From the NCBI GenBank assembly GCA_026389955.1, contig JAPLGY010000627.1, positions 1 to 8,221 of the forward strand: a stretch of 8,221 nt of DNA, read 5' to 3'. A model generated the notes under the pieces. The model did no database searches and had not been told where the DNA came from. It saw only the letters and a program-made list of their open reading frames with translations. Below are positions 1-7,384 of this stretch, piece by piece (within the stretch, counting starts at the first letter, position 1; every line of letters begins with the position of its first letter). Made by a program: the position numbers and the translations under genes. This DNA comes from Caldilinea sp. Its GTDB lineage: Bacteria > Chloroflexota > Anaerolineae > Caldilineales > Caldilineaceae.

Positions 1-778
1 AGTAGTCGTCGTCGAGCACATCGGCGCAGACGCTGCTCGAATAGGGGTTGTCGTTGAAACAGGCGGTCTCTTCGGCGATCACGCGCGCGATCCGGTTGCG
101 CTGGGCCACATCGCAGGCAGAAAACCAGGCTGCGGTGAGGGTGTAGTTGCTGCGCAGATAGCGGCCGAAGTGGTAGGCCTGTGTGTTGGTGCTGGTGTTG
201 TGTGCCGAGGCGTTGGTGACAAAGCCCAGGATCAGGTGCTGCCGGTTCATGCACTGTGCCATCGGCCCGATGCCGGAGTCGGCCAGCACCTGGCAGGAGG
301 TAAGCGCCAGCCACTCGTTGTCGACATCCCCCCAGGTGGCGTTGCAGTCGGCGGGGGCCTGCAGGGAGCCGTCGTCGCGGTTGTTGGTGGCGAAGGTGAA
401 GCGTGCCGGCGAGCCGTGGCCGACATAGAACTGCAGGTCCACCGAGTCGATATAGTTATTTTCTGTTCCTCCCAGATCGGCACGCTTGAAATCTTCTTCC
501 CAGGCGCTGGCTTCGGCGTAGCTGTAGCGGCGCACAAACCAGCCGTTGAGCTTGTCCCACATACCGGCGCGTTCGGCGGCGGTGGCGGCAGTCAGATCCC
601 CGGCTGTGCCGTGGATGCCGACTTCCCAGGCACCGCCGTCGTCCGTCGTGGCGCCTGGCTGGGAGGCCGTCGGTTCCTGTTGGGCCGAGGCCACCTGGGC
701 CAGGGCAAGAGCCAGCAGTGCGCTGCAGAGCAGGGCAAGCAGGGTGCGCTGCAGGCTGGAACGGGTCTGTCCAAACAT
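1..778 (-). CDS. Secreted DUF6345-like protein with caspase-type GHG/SCQ motifs (3' end outside window)
   Basis: The frame is open from ATG at 778 to the left edge: 259 codons without a stop. The start is supported by an AGGAGGA Shine-Dalgarno (785-791) six bases upstream. Residues 1-33 look like a signal peptide: Arg residues, a Leu/Ala-rich core (about 13-28), then ASA|QQ as a plausible cleavage site. The mature part has YVGHGSP (His121) and, 41 residues later, LALTSCQVL (Cys162), followed by LILGFVTNAS and TAAWFSACD. From memory this order resembles DUF6345. A GHG histidine followed about 40 residues later by a Cys at the end of a hydrophobic strand also resembles the clan CD (caspase/legumain/gingipain) dyad, but peptidase activity is inference. 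Several Cys residues after 140 could form disulfides in an exported protein. It lies 167 bp downstream of the C25-like gene on the same strand and could be its last partner or have its own promoter. The C-terminus is not visible, so the shared LP tail of its neighbours cannot be tested here. Confidence 0.85.
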   Translation of the reverse strand, partial: MFGQTRSSLQRTLLALLCSALLALALAQVASAQQEPTASQPGATTDDGGAWEVGIHGTAGDLTAATAAERAGMWDKLNGWFVRRYSYAEASAWEEDFKRADLGGTENNYIDSVDLQFYVGHGSPARFTFATNNRDDGSLQAPADCNATWGDVDNEWLALTSCQVLADSGIGPMAQCMNRQHLILGFVTNASAHNTSTNTQAYHFGRYLRSNYTLTAAWFSACDVAQRNRIARVIAEETACFNDNPYSSSVCADVLDDDY

Positions 779-919
779 ACTTTTTCCTCCTGAATGAAAA
801 TAAATTCTGACAAAATTGAGCGGCAGGCAACCACAGACTCTATTGTGCTGTCGTCGGTTCTCCTTTCTGTCGAGTGCTGCGGCCAGGGGCTGGCTGCAGA
901 CAGAACGACCTCTCCACAG

Positions 920-941
920 GGCGCCCCTCTAGAGGGGCGCC
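920..941. repeat. Perfect 22-bp palindrome just after the C25-like gene stop codon
   Basis: The sequence reads GGCGCCCCT-CTAG-AGGGGCGCC, a nine-pair GC-rich stem with a four-base CTAG centre. It begins four bases past the TGA (946-948) of the minus-strand C25-like gene, where a transcription terminator or an mRNA 3'-end stabilising hairpin would sit. No T tract follows on either strand (minus continues TGTGGAGAGG, plus continues TCCCTCAACGG), so it is not a canonical intrinsic terminator. Because it is perfectly symmetric, it could also be a dimeric protein binding site for regulation of the downstream gene (start at 778). Confidence 0.6.
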
Positions 942-945
942 TCCC

Positions 946-3900
946 TCAACGGCTGACCGTGGGCAGATAGATCCGCCCACCGATCGGCTGGCCGGCCGCC
1001 AGGGGGGCTGGCTGGACCAGGTTATAGTAACGCCCCTTGTTGTCGTTGAGAGCGACGTTGCCGGCAGCGTCTACCACCTGTACAAAAAATTGGGTGGTCA
1101 ATGTCCCGGACAGGGTACCGGTCCAGGTCTGTGCTCTGCTGTCGAAGGCAAGCGGAGTGCTCTCCCAGCGGCCATCGCCGTCGGTGAAGGCCACCACGAC
1201 CTGCTGCACCCCAGAGCTGTCGCTGGCCGTGACTTTGACGCTGGCCAGGCCGGTCGCCGGATCCAGAATGCCGTCGACCGAACGGATATTGGCGGCGTTG
1301 CGGTCGGGGCTGTTGGAGTAGTAGGCGCCAAAGCTCATCTGGTCGTAGAGCCGCTGCACTCCGCCCGTTGTGGCCGGGGCGTTGCGGGCGACCTGGCTGG
1401 CAGCTGGGTTGCTGGTGAACTGGCCGAGGCTGAGCAGCAGCGTGTCGCCGGCCCGGTCGAGGCCGCCGCGCACGCTGAAGGGGATGGCTGGGTAAAAGCC
1501 GTCGCTGCGGAAGGCGGGCTCGCTGTCGTCGACGACATACTCGTTGGTCGCCAGAGCAATGACGGGATCCACGCCGATTGTATCGGTGTAGGCGCCGCTG
1601 AAGAGCACGACCCCGCGCAGTTCCCCTGCTGCCGGAGAACTGACGTCGGCGAAATACAGTGGCTGCAGCGGAGCGCCGGCATCGAAGACCCTGTTGTCGT
1701 CCAGTGTGAAGCTGGTGCCAGTTTCGCTGGGAATTTCGTCGAAAGCGCCGAAGGAGGCTGGCAGACGGTAGCCTGCGCTCCCTACCGCATAGTCGCCAAA
1801 GGAGCTGGGCGGGGAGAACTCGGCCTCCGCGCTTGGGAAGGGGTCGGTATCGTTCAGGTTGCCGGCGCTGAGCAAGGCCATCATCGGCAGACCGTAGAGC
1901 GTGACCTGCATCAAAATTTTGGCGTCGTAGGCGTTGAAGGTGCGCGCCTGGGCGTAGTATTTCTGTTTGGCGGTTGCCAGGGCAGCGCCGATCTCGGCAC
2001 GCCGCTCGCGCACCAGCTCGCGCGCAAAGGTGCGCATCAACGCCTCGCTGTAGACAATCCCGCTGCCTCCCCAGCCGAAGCCGGTGTTGCCGATGTAGTG
2101 GGCTTGTTTGGCGGCGAAGGCCTGCGGCAGATCCAGCACGCCGGCTTCGTTGAGCCCGCCGTGGCAGCCCAGGCTGAAGACCAGCGCGCCGCGCAGGTCA
2201 GCAGCGGCTCCCTGCACTGCGGCGGCAGTCAGGTCGGCGCCGTCGGGCGCCCCGATGGCGGTGTGGGTCGAGTGGGCGTTGACTGAATAGAGGTCCACGC
2301 GCGGCGCGGCATTCAAATATTTTGTCTGCAAAGAAGCGCCAGGCCAGCTGGCGCCGATCAGCTGGCTGTCGGTCGGGATCAGGTCGGCGGTGAAGAGGGC
2401 AGCGATCGTGCTGGCACTGTCCTGGACAAAATCGTAGCCGGTCACCAGGGCTTTGCCTGCTGAGGCGTCGATGGTCCTGGCGCCGTTCAAAAAACCGTCG
2501 ACCAGCCCGCCGATTTCGGCGGGCGTCTCGACCAGACGTCCGATCGCGTAGTCGGGCAGAAACAGATCGTAGAGGTTCCCCTGGCGGTCCTGCCACTGCG
2601 AGGGGGTGCGGTCTACCAGGTAGTCGTCGGTCAGCACCTGGTTCTCTGCCAGGGCGGCGCGCACGGTGCCAGCGGCGTCGACGATCTCGGTGGCGTAGGC
2701 AGACTCGATCGACGTGCTGCTGGGTCCGCTGGGGGAGACCTGGTCGGGCACCCGGCGAAAAGGAAGGACGCGGTCGCCGCCGACGATCACGACCGCTTCG
2801 AGCTGGGGGGCGGCGGCCAGGAAGGTCGCCAGCCGGTTGCGGACAGCAGCGGTCACGGCGTTGGCCAGTTCGTTGTCTGCCAGCGTGGCGGCATCTGCGG
2901 TCCAGGCTGCGTAGGCAGCGGCGACCGACGGGTCGTTCTCGACCTGGAGGAGCGCGCCTGCCACCTCGGGGAGGTCAGCCAGCGCGAACAGCTTGTCCAG
3001 CAGGCTGCTGACTGCGCTGGCCCCGTAGAGTTCTGTCATCTCGGCGGCGTTGACCAGAATCAGGGTTTTGGTAGCCGTCAATCCCGGCGACGGGGTCGGC
3101 AGCGGGGTTGGCGACGGGGTCGGCGTGGGGGTCGGCGACGGGGTCGGCGTGGGAGGGGCGTCGCTGCTCAGCTGGATCGTGTAGGCGGTGTCGTTTCCGG
3201 TGAGGGTGCTGTTGTACTGGCGGACGCGCATGTAGTAGGTGCTGTCGGCAGCGGCTGTAAAAACCAGCGAAGCTTCCAAGCCTGTGCCGGTATCGTCGTT
3301 GTCTTGCAGCAGGGTGGCGCCGTCCTCGGCATACAGTTCGAGCACCGTATCCGTGTTGGGGCCGAGCAGGCCGGTAGTGACCTGGTAGCGGTTGCCGGCC
3401 TGTACGGAGACGGCGAGCCAATCCTGGTCTCCCAGGCCCGGGTCCAGCGGGTCGGCGCAAAAATTGTGCTGTTGCGCAGGCAGATTGGGGGTCAGGCCTG
3501 TGGCGTCTCCAGGGCCGTTGTCTCCACTTTCCCCCTCCTGGCCGTCCGGCTGACAGAACCCGGCCTGCGCCACCAGGCTGTACTGGGTGTTGGGTCCATT
3601 GGCCGTCGGGTTGGCATGGCGCACCCGCACCAGATACTCCCCGGTTGCCGGTGGGGTGAAGAGCAGGCGTGAGCCGTTGACATACCCGTAGTCGTCGTTT
3701 TCAGCCAGCCGGGTCAGCCCATCGGCGCTGAAGATCGTCAGGAGCGTGTCGGCAGCAAAGGCCAGATCGGTGGTCTGCACCACATAAGGCTGGCCAGCCT
3801 GCAGCGCCAGCCGTGCCCAATCTTCGTCGCCGCCCGGGCAGCTATTGTGGACCCCAGGCTGGTCGAGCGCCAGCAGCCGTGCAGTTGCTGGCAGATCGTC

Positions 3901-4035
3901 TGGTTCGCTGGCATCGGGGACACAGGCGGCGACCGCAACACGCACGTCGTAGCGTTTGTCCGCACCGAAACTGTCTGGGTTCTGGTTGACGATCCGTGCG
4001 TAATAGACCGCACTCTGGGTAGTCGCCTGCAACAC
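946..4035 (-). CDS. 3' fragment: PPC domains, Thr/Pro linker and C25 gingipain-like catalytic domain
   Basis: This 1,029-codon frame holds most of the protein. A GTG at 4035 is formally available, but there is no Shine-Dalgarno and the frame opens inside a PPC domain, so it is a continuation rather than a gene of its own. In fragment numbering: end of PPC 2 (1-36), PPC 3 (about 38-157, SEPDD ... DEDWARL), PPC 4 (about 160-290), PTPTPS linker (about 294-317), then a C25-like domain (about 320-725). Candidate catalytic residues are His588 in SVNAHSTHT and Cys624 in FSLGCHGG, 36 apart; gingipain RgpB has His211 and Cys244, 33 apart. IGNTGFGWGG, a YSEAL helix and VTLYGLPMM, in the place of the usual LLGDP strand, support the family. 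An Ig-like region (about 925-1007, VDAAGNV) and the tail GGRIYLPTVSR close it. C25 peptidases are secreted cysteine endopeptidases; substrate specificity cannot be read here. Confidence 0.8.
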   Translation of the reverse strand: MLQATTQSAVYYARIVNQNPDSFGADKRYDVRVAVAACVPDASEPDDLPATARLLALDQPGVHNSCPGGDEDWARLALQAGQPYVVQTTDLAFAADTLLTIFSADGLTRLAENDDYGYVNGSRLLFTPPATGEYLVRVRHANPTANGPNTQYSLVAQAGFCQPDGQEGESGDNGPGDATGLTPNLPAQQHNFCADPLDPGLGDQDWLAVSVQAGNRYQVTTGLLGPNTDTVLELYAEDGATLLQDNDDTGTGLEASLVFTAAADSTYYMRVRQYNSTLTGNDTAYTIQLSSDAPPTPTPSPTPTPTPSPTPLPTPSPGLTATKTLILVNAAEMTELYGASAVSSLLDKLFALADLPEVAGALLQVENDPSVAAAYAAWTADAATLADNELANAVTAAVRNRLATFLAAAPQLEAVVIVGGDRVLPFRRVPDQVSPSGPSSTSIESAYATEIVDAAGTVRAALAENQVLTDDYLVDRTPSQWQDRQGNLYDLFLPDYAIGRLVETPAEIGGLVDGFLNGARTIDASAGKALVTGYDFVQDSASTIAALFTADLIPTDSQLIGASWPGASLQTKYLNAAPRVDLYSVNAHSTHTAIGAPDGADLTAAAVQGAAADLRGALVFSLGCHGGLNEAGVLDLPQAFAAKQAHYIGNTGFGWGGSGIVYSEALMRTFARELVRERRAEIGAALATAKQKYYAQARTFNAYDAKILMQVTLYGLPMMALLSAGNLNDTDPFPSAEAEFSPPSSFGDYAVGSAGYRLPASFGAFDEIPSETGTSFTLDDNRVFDAGAPLQPLYFADVSSPAAGELRGVVLFSGAYTDTIGVDPVIALATNEYVVDDSEPAFRSDGFYPAIPFSVRGGLDRAGDTLLLSLGQFTSNPAASQVARNAPATTGGVQRLYDQMSFGAYYSNSPDRNAANIRSVDGILDPATGLASVKVTASDSSGVQQVVVAFTDGDGRWESTPLAFDSRAQTWTGTLSGTLTTQFFVQVVDAAGNVALNDNKGRYYNLVQPAPLAAGQPIGGRIYLPTVSR
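3086..3157 (-). repeat. Six tandem 12-bp units encoding a Thr/Pro-rich linker
   Basis: Plus-strand units such as GGCGACGGGGTC (3086, 3110, 3134) alternate with variants GGCAGCGGGGTT (3098), GGCGTGGGGGTC (3122) and a degenerate final unit (3146). On the minus strand each unit encodes four residues of the PTPS/PTPT/PTPL type. The result is an extended, probably flexible spacer between the PPC domains and the C25-like domain. Because unit length is a multiple of three, copy number can change without breaking the frame. Confidence 0.85.
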
Positions 4036-4036
4036 C

Positions 4037-4543
4037 CGCTACCATCTGGAAGGTACTGCCGGCCTCCACGTTGAACTTGACCCAGTCGGCGTCGGCTGGC
4101 AGCTGGAACAGGTGGCTCTGACGCACGCCGTTGGTGGGCAGGTCGTGTGCCTGGGCACAGCTGTCGTCGGGCTCGTAGAGATCGACGACCCCGCTGGCGC
4201 TGCGCAGTGTCAGCGAGTAGGCTGTCAGCGGCCCGACCAGCGCAGCCTGTTCGACCCCCGCATAGCAGATGCCGTTGATCGGCGACTGCCAGAGCAACGG
4301 GCCGGCCTGGCTGCTGGCCACCGTGCCACAGCTGGCGTCGAGTTCGATGCTCGCCCGCACATGTTCCTCGGGGGCGGCGATCTCCAGGGTGTAGGTGATG
4401 CCGCTGAAGACTGTAAATTTGACCCAGTCGCGGTCTGGGTTCTGGCTGCTCTGGGCGCTGCAGAGGCTGCGCGGCTGGGTCAGATTCTCTAAAAACCAGC
4501 GTGCGCTGGCGCGGTGGTCGTCCCCGCCGCCGCCTTCGAAGCT
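4037..4543 (-). pseudogene. Middle fragment: PPC domain 1 and the first half of PPC domain 2
   Basis: This segment, in the frame open from 4624 to 3842, reads about 169 codons. PPC 1 contains NPDRDWVKFTVFSGITYTLEI and ends at TAYSLTLRSA. PPC 2 starts with the usual acidic DLYEPDDSCAQA motif and continues through ADADWVKFNVEAGSTFQMVAG. PPC domains are beta-sandwich modules that commonly flank secreted bacterial peptidases. After FQMVAG the frame turns into Cys/Arg-rich nonsense and stops at 3842. It lacks its own plausible start and is readable only as the continuation of the 5' fragment. Confidence 0.75.
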
Positions 4544-4544
4544 G

Positions 4545-4994
4545 CTCGTCACTTTCGGCGACCGTATTGGCACGGTCGACCCACCCATAGACCCGATGGG
4601 TGCAGCCTTCGCTGGGAAAGGCATAAGTGATCTCCTGTCGCCATTCTTCTCCAGGCCCCAACCCTTCTCCTCGCGTCAATTCGGCACCCGGCGTATCCTG
4701 TGTGGGGGGCTGGCCAGGGTCGATGAAACCGTGCAGGGTGATCGGACCCGGCAGAAAAACAGTGCCGTTGTTGCGGATCACAAAAAAAATCTGGGTCGGC
4801 TGGTTGAGCGCAGGGACGGCCGGTTCCAGACGGATCTCGGCGCTGAGGTCAGGCCCTGCGCTGCCCCCGGCGGAGACGCTCAGGGCGGCCAAGGCGCTGA
4901 CGACCAGCAGACAGCCAGCCACAGCCGACCAGAACAGCTGTGTCCTCCGCTGCACACTCCCCCAAAAGCGCCTAGATCGATTGTTCTGTACCAT
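4545..4994 (-). pseudogene. 5' fragment: signal peptide and CARDB-like domain
   Basis: This in-frame part covers residues 1-150 of the composite protein. Residues 1-19 are polar and basic (NNRSRRF, QRRTQ), 20-41 are hydrophobic (SAVAGCLLVVSALAALSVSA), and a small-residue SAGGSAG stretch offers a cleavage site. The mature part PDLSAEIRLEP ... FFVIRNNGTVFLPGPITLHGFID ... YGWVDRANTVAESDE follows the CARDB pattern (a cell-adhesion-related Ig-like fold in bacterial exported proteins), including the closing D..N.V.ESDE strand. The frame then runs into LRRRRRGRPPRQR, typical of out-of-frame GC-rich DNA. Confidence 0.8.
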
Positions 4995-5044
4995 TCGTCC
5001 TCCATTCTGCTTTCAGCACGAGGGAGGGCTACCGCACGCTGCTG

Positions 5045-7273
5045 TCAACGGTAGATCGACGGCAAAAAGACAGCCCCCCCGGTCCAAAACACCTGGGGGT
5101 CTGCCTGATAGCCCAGACGATCCTGGGCATAGAAGACGACACGATAAAACCCGGGTTCAGTCATGCCGTTGGTGTACTGGAAGCGATAGACACCTGGCTC
5201 CCCTGCGACAGGGTCCAGACGCACGGTCGGCAGATTCAGGTTGAGCGTGATGTCGACCGGCTCACGGAAGGAGGGCGGGTAAACATTGGCCCAGACAAAC
5301 GCGATCTCCTCGACCCCCTCGCCGACAGTCGCCTCCAGGGTTGCGTTGTTGAACGTGCGGGTGACTGTGAACTGCTCGATGGTGGGCGTCGTCGAGGTGA
5401 AGGCGCTGAGCACGGAGCGCTGGGCGGCCAGTTCCCCATCGCCGTCGTTGTAGATGCCGTCGCCGTTGTCGTCCAGCCAGGGGGTTTGGTGGACACCTGT
5501 GGCGGCTACGGCGCTGCTCGCTTGTTCAAAGCACTGGCGGAGATTGTTGCTGTTGACTGCACAGGAAAAGAAGGCGTCGGAGAAGAAAGCGCCTTCCGAA
5601 GAAGCGTAGGCGTTGTTTGCCGCGCCGGTCGACGTTATCACGACGCGTCCGCTTTTGCCGAGCCCGCTCGACGGGCCGCCGTTGTCTCGGTTGATAAAAC
5701 TGCCCGAACGGCAGGCTTCCATCAAAACTGTGATCTGGTGGGTGCCTGTCGCGTTTTCCAGGTCGTCGAGCCAACTGTTAAGCTGGGTCGGGGAAACCGA
5801 CTGGCTCTCCGAGCAGCCGTTGACGCAAAATTTTTCGTCCAGCCCGTGGTCGACAAAATACAGAAAAAACGGAATCTCGGGCCCCAGCCGTCCTGGCTGA
5901 CGGGCCCAGGTCTCCAGGGCGGCCTGGATCGCGGCAGGTGTGGCGGCAGCATCGACGTCGTCGGTGCCGTCCTCGTCGGCATCCTGGGCAGTCGGGGCAA
6001 TGTAATAGATCTCGTCCGGGTCATAACCGGCGGCCAGAAAGACACGAAAAGCCCGGTTGGCTGCGTTGTAGATATTGGTCTGCAGCGCAAAGGTTTCGTT
6101 GTGGCCGGCGACGATCAACGCAGCGCCGCGCACGCTGCCCACGCGGTTGACGATCAGCGTGCGTTCGGTGCTGTTGCCAGCTTCGTCGAAGACCTTCACG
6201 TTGATCTGGTTGGGGCCGACGCTCAGACGCAGGTTGTCGACCCGAAAGGTTGCGTTGGCATCGGTGAGGGTGTAATCCCACCCAGTCTGCCCGCGTGAGC
6301 GATTGGTGACGCTCACACGGCTGAGCCTGCCCGGGTTACTTCCATTCTGGTCTTCGGCCAGCCCGGTGAAGGTCAGCAGATTGGTGGTGGTCGTATAGAC
6401 CTCCTGGATCTGCGGGTTCTGGAGCGTCACAACCGGGGGCGTGGTATCCGGCGGGTTCTGGGCTCTGCAAGGCAAGGTCGGGCCAGCCGCAGGGCTCAAG
6501 TTGTGCGAGTAATCGAACGCTGCTACCTGAAACGTATACTGGGCGTCCGGGGTCAACCCCTCGACCTCGGCATAGGTCATGCGAAGGCCCTGCTGCACGT
6601 TGACCTCACCGCTGTCCGCTGCACCGACTCGCTGGTAGAGCACCCGATAGCCCTCCACGTCGATGGAGGTGCTGCGCGACCACTGCACCCCGATGACGGT
6701 CGGTGAGATCGAAAAACAGCGCAGGGTGCCGGGCATGGCTGGTGGGATTTCGTCGCGCCGGACAATCACTGTGTACTCGTTGGCCAGACCGGTCTGGCTG
6801 GGGTCGTAGGGCTGGAGCTTGAGAAAATAGCTGCCAGTGCGGGTAGCATTCCACTGAAGTTGTACCGTGGTGCCGTACGGGTTGTGGATGACTGTCGTCG
6901 GTACGTCGCCGCAGCTGTTGTAGAGGCTCACCACCGGGTTGGCACTGGTGCCAATCTTGGTGATTTCAACCCGATAGGTTGTGTTCGCCTCTGCAGAAAA
7001 TCGGAGCCAGTCCTGCTCGGCGCTGTCGTGGAAGGTATGCGCCTGCCGGTCGTCCAGGCTGATCAAAGCAGCCTGGCCACAGGCGTCGTCGTCTTCATAG
7101 CTGTCAGGGACAGGCACCGCCGGGGTCGGGCTCGGATAGGCCGTCGTCGCCGCAAATCCGGATGCCAACGCCGGGCTCTCCTGTCCCAGCCACCCCAATA
7201 CCACAGTCAGGGTCATGACGAACGCCGTCGCAACTGCCCACCGCTCCAGACGTACCCAATTCGTTCCTGACAT
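5045..7273 (-). CDS. Secreted C13/caspase-like cysteine peptidase with PPC, FN3 and Ig-like domains
   Basis: The protein has 742 residues from ATG at 7273, chosen because a GGGGGAGA Shine-Dalgarno lies seven bases upstream and a signal peptide begins there (RLERWAVATAFVMTLTVVL, cleavage near ALAS|G). The order is: Thr/Pro stretch (43-56), PPC domain (about 57-172, YEDDDACGQA ... QDWLRFSAEANTTYRVEI), fibronectin type III (about 178-265), Ig-like domain (about 278-378, VFDEAGNSTERTLIVNRV), then the catalytic domain (about 381-625). Candidate dyad: His476 in FLYFVDHGLDE and Cys521 in LMEACRSGSF, 45 apart; legumain has His148 and Cys189. These contexts match peptidase family C13 and bacterial caspase-like relatives. 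Two Asp-rich loops, DADEDGTDDVD (431-441) and DDNGDGIYNDGDG (601-613), look like calcium sites. A C-terminal beta-rich domain ends in GGAVFLPSIYR. It heads the probable minus-strand unit. Cleavage specificity is unknown; Asn/Asp specificity of legumains should not be assumed. Confidence 0.88.
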   Translation of the reverse strand: MSGTNWVRLERWAVATAFVMTLTVVLGWLGQESPALASGFAATTAYPSPTPAVPVPDSYEDDDACGQAALISLDDRQAHTFHDSAEQDWLRFSAEANTTYRVEITKIGTSANPVVSLYNSCGDVPTTVIHNPYGTTVQLQWNATRTGSYFLKLQPYDPSQTGLANEYTVIVRRDEIPPAMPGTLRCFSISPTVIGVQWSRSTSIDVEGYRVLYQRVGAADSGEVNVQQGLRMTYAEVEGLTPDAQYTFQVAAFDYSHNLSPAAGPTLPCRAQNPPDTTPPVVTLQNPQIQEVYTTTTNLLTFTGLAEDQNGSNPGRLSRVSVTNRSRGQTGWDYTLTDANATFRVDNLRLSVGPNQINVKVFDEAGNSTERTLIVNRVGSVRGAALIVAGHNETFALQTNIYNAANRAFRVFLAAGYDPDEIYYIAPTAQDADEDGTDDVDAAATPAAIQAALETWARQPGRLGPEIPFFLYFVDHGLDEKFCVNGCSESQSVSPTQLNSWLDDLENATGTHQITVLMEACRSGSFINRDNGGPSSGLGKSGRVVITSTGAANNAYASSEGAFFSDAFFSCAVNSNNLRQCFEQASSAVAATGVHQTPWLDDNGDGIYNDGDGELAAQRSVLSAFTSTTPTIEQFTVTRTFNNATLEATVGEGVEEIAFVWANVYPPSFREPVDITLNLNLPTVRLDPVAGEPGVYRFQYTNGMTEPGFYRVVFYAQDRLGYQADPQVFWTGGAVFLPSIYR

Positions 7274-7280
7274 TGCTGGC

Positions 7281-7288
7281 TCTCCCCC
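7281..7288 (-). promoter_or_regulatory. Ribosome binding site that fixes the C13-like gene start
   Basis: On the minus strand GGGGGAGA is followed by seven bases and ATG (7273). The same frame stays open upstream to an ATG at 7528, but those 85 extra codons run through the AT-rich promoter island and would bury the signal peptide, so this site decides the start. Confidence 0.65.
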
Positions 7289-7354
7289 TACACCCGCCAA
7301 TGACTTGATCTGCAGACACTGGCACATCCCCTTTCGCTGCCGAGGGACAAAAAA

Positions 7355-7384
7355 ATTATAATCCCAAGGCGTAGGGAAAGACAA
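7355..7384 (-). promoter_or_regulatory. Candidate sigma70-type promoter for the C13-like gene
   Basis: On the minus strand TTGTCT (7384-7379, four of six matches to TTGACA) is followed by 18 bases and a perfect TATAAT (7360-7355). Transcription would begin near 7348, giving a leader of about 75 bases before the ATG at 7273. It lies in the only clearly AT-rich stretch between the divergent genes. It is inferred from pattern only. Confidence 0.5.

Larger units (their letters stand above)
946..4994 (-). pseudogene. Large secreted gingipain-like (C25) multidomain protein, broken by two +1 frame changes
   Basis: Three consecutive minus-strand frames join into one protein of about 1,348 codons. 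ATG at 4994 is preceded by GGAGGA (4998-5003) at a tight three-base spacing. Residues about 17-45 form a signal peptide. Domain order is CARDB-like (about 48-150), PPC 1 and PPC 2 (middle frame), then PPC 3, PPC 4, Thr/Pro linker, C25-like domain and C-terminal Ig-like domain (last frame). Frame change 1 lies at about 4515-4547, between ...TVAESDE and the next readable sequence. Frame change 2 lies at about 4036, between FQMVAG and LQATTQSAV, and coincides with a gap of about 34 residues in PPC 2. Read without correction, translation from 4994 becomes Arg-rich nonsense and stops at 3738. The 3' frame is uninterrupted for 1,029 codons, so decay is recent, or the breaks are assembly or sequencing errors. 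The gene follows the C13-like gene by 50 bp and is probably co-transcribed with it. Confidence 0.75.

Noticed and set aside
170..793. Plus-strand open frame over the left gene
   Set aside because: The minus-strand frame here has a signal peptide, a good ribosome site and family motifs. The plus frame is a compositional shadow.
920..941. Canonical Rho-independent terminator
   Set aside because: The stem is strong but no T-rich tail follows it in either direction.
874..2286. Long plus-strand open frame (470 codons) antisense to the C25-like gene
   Set aside because: It has no Shine-Dalgarno and Gly/Val/Ala-rich content with no recognisable domain. It mirrors the codon bias of the strongly supported minus-strand gene.
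3086..3157. CRISPR-like array
   Set aside because: Units are 12 bp, contiguous without spacers, and encode a Thr/Pro linker in frame.
4030..4547. Programmed +1 frameshifting in the C25-like gene
   Set aside because: Neither junction shows a slow codon or stop at the shift point, two would be needed, and the second coincides with missing domain core. Mutation or assembly error is simpler.
5486..6298. Plus-strand open frame antisense to the C13-like catalytic domain
   Set aside because: There is no ribosome site or recognisable domain, and it lies wholly opposite conserved catalytic sequence.
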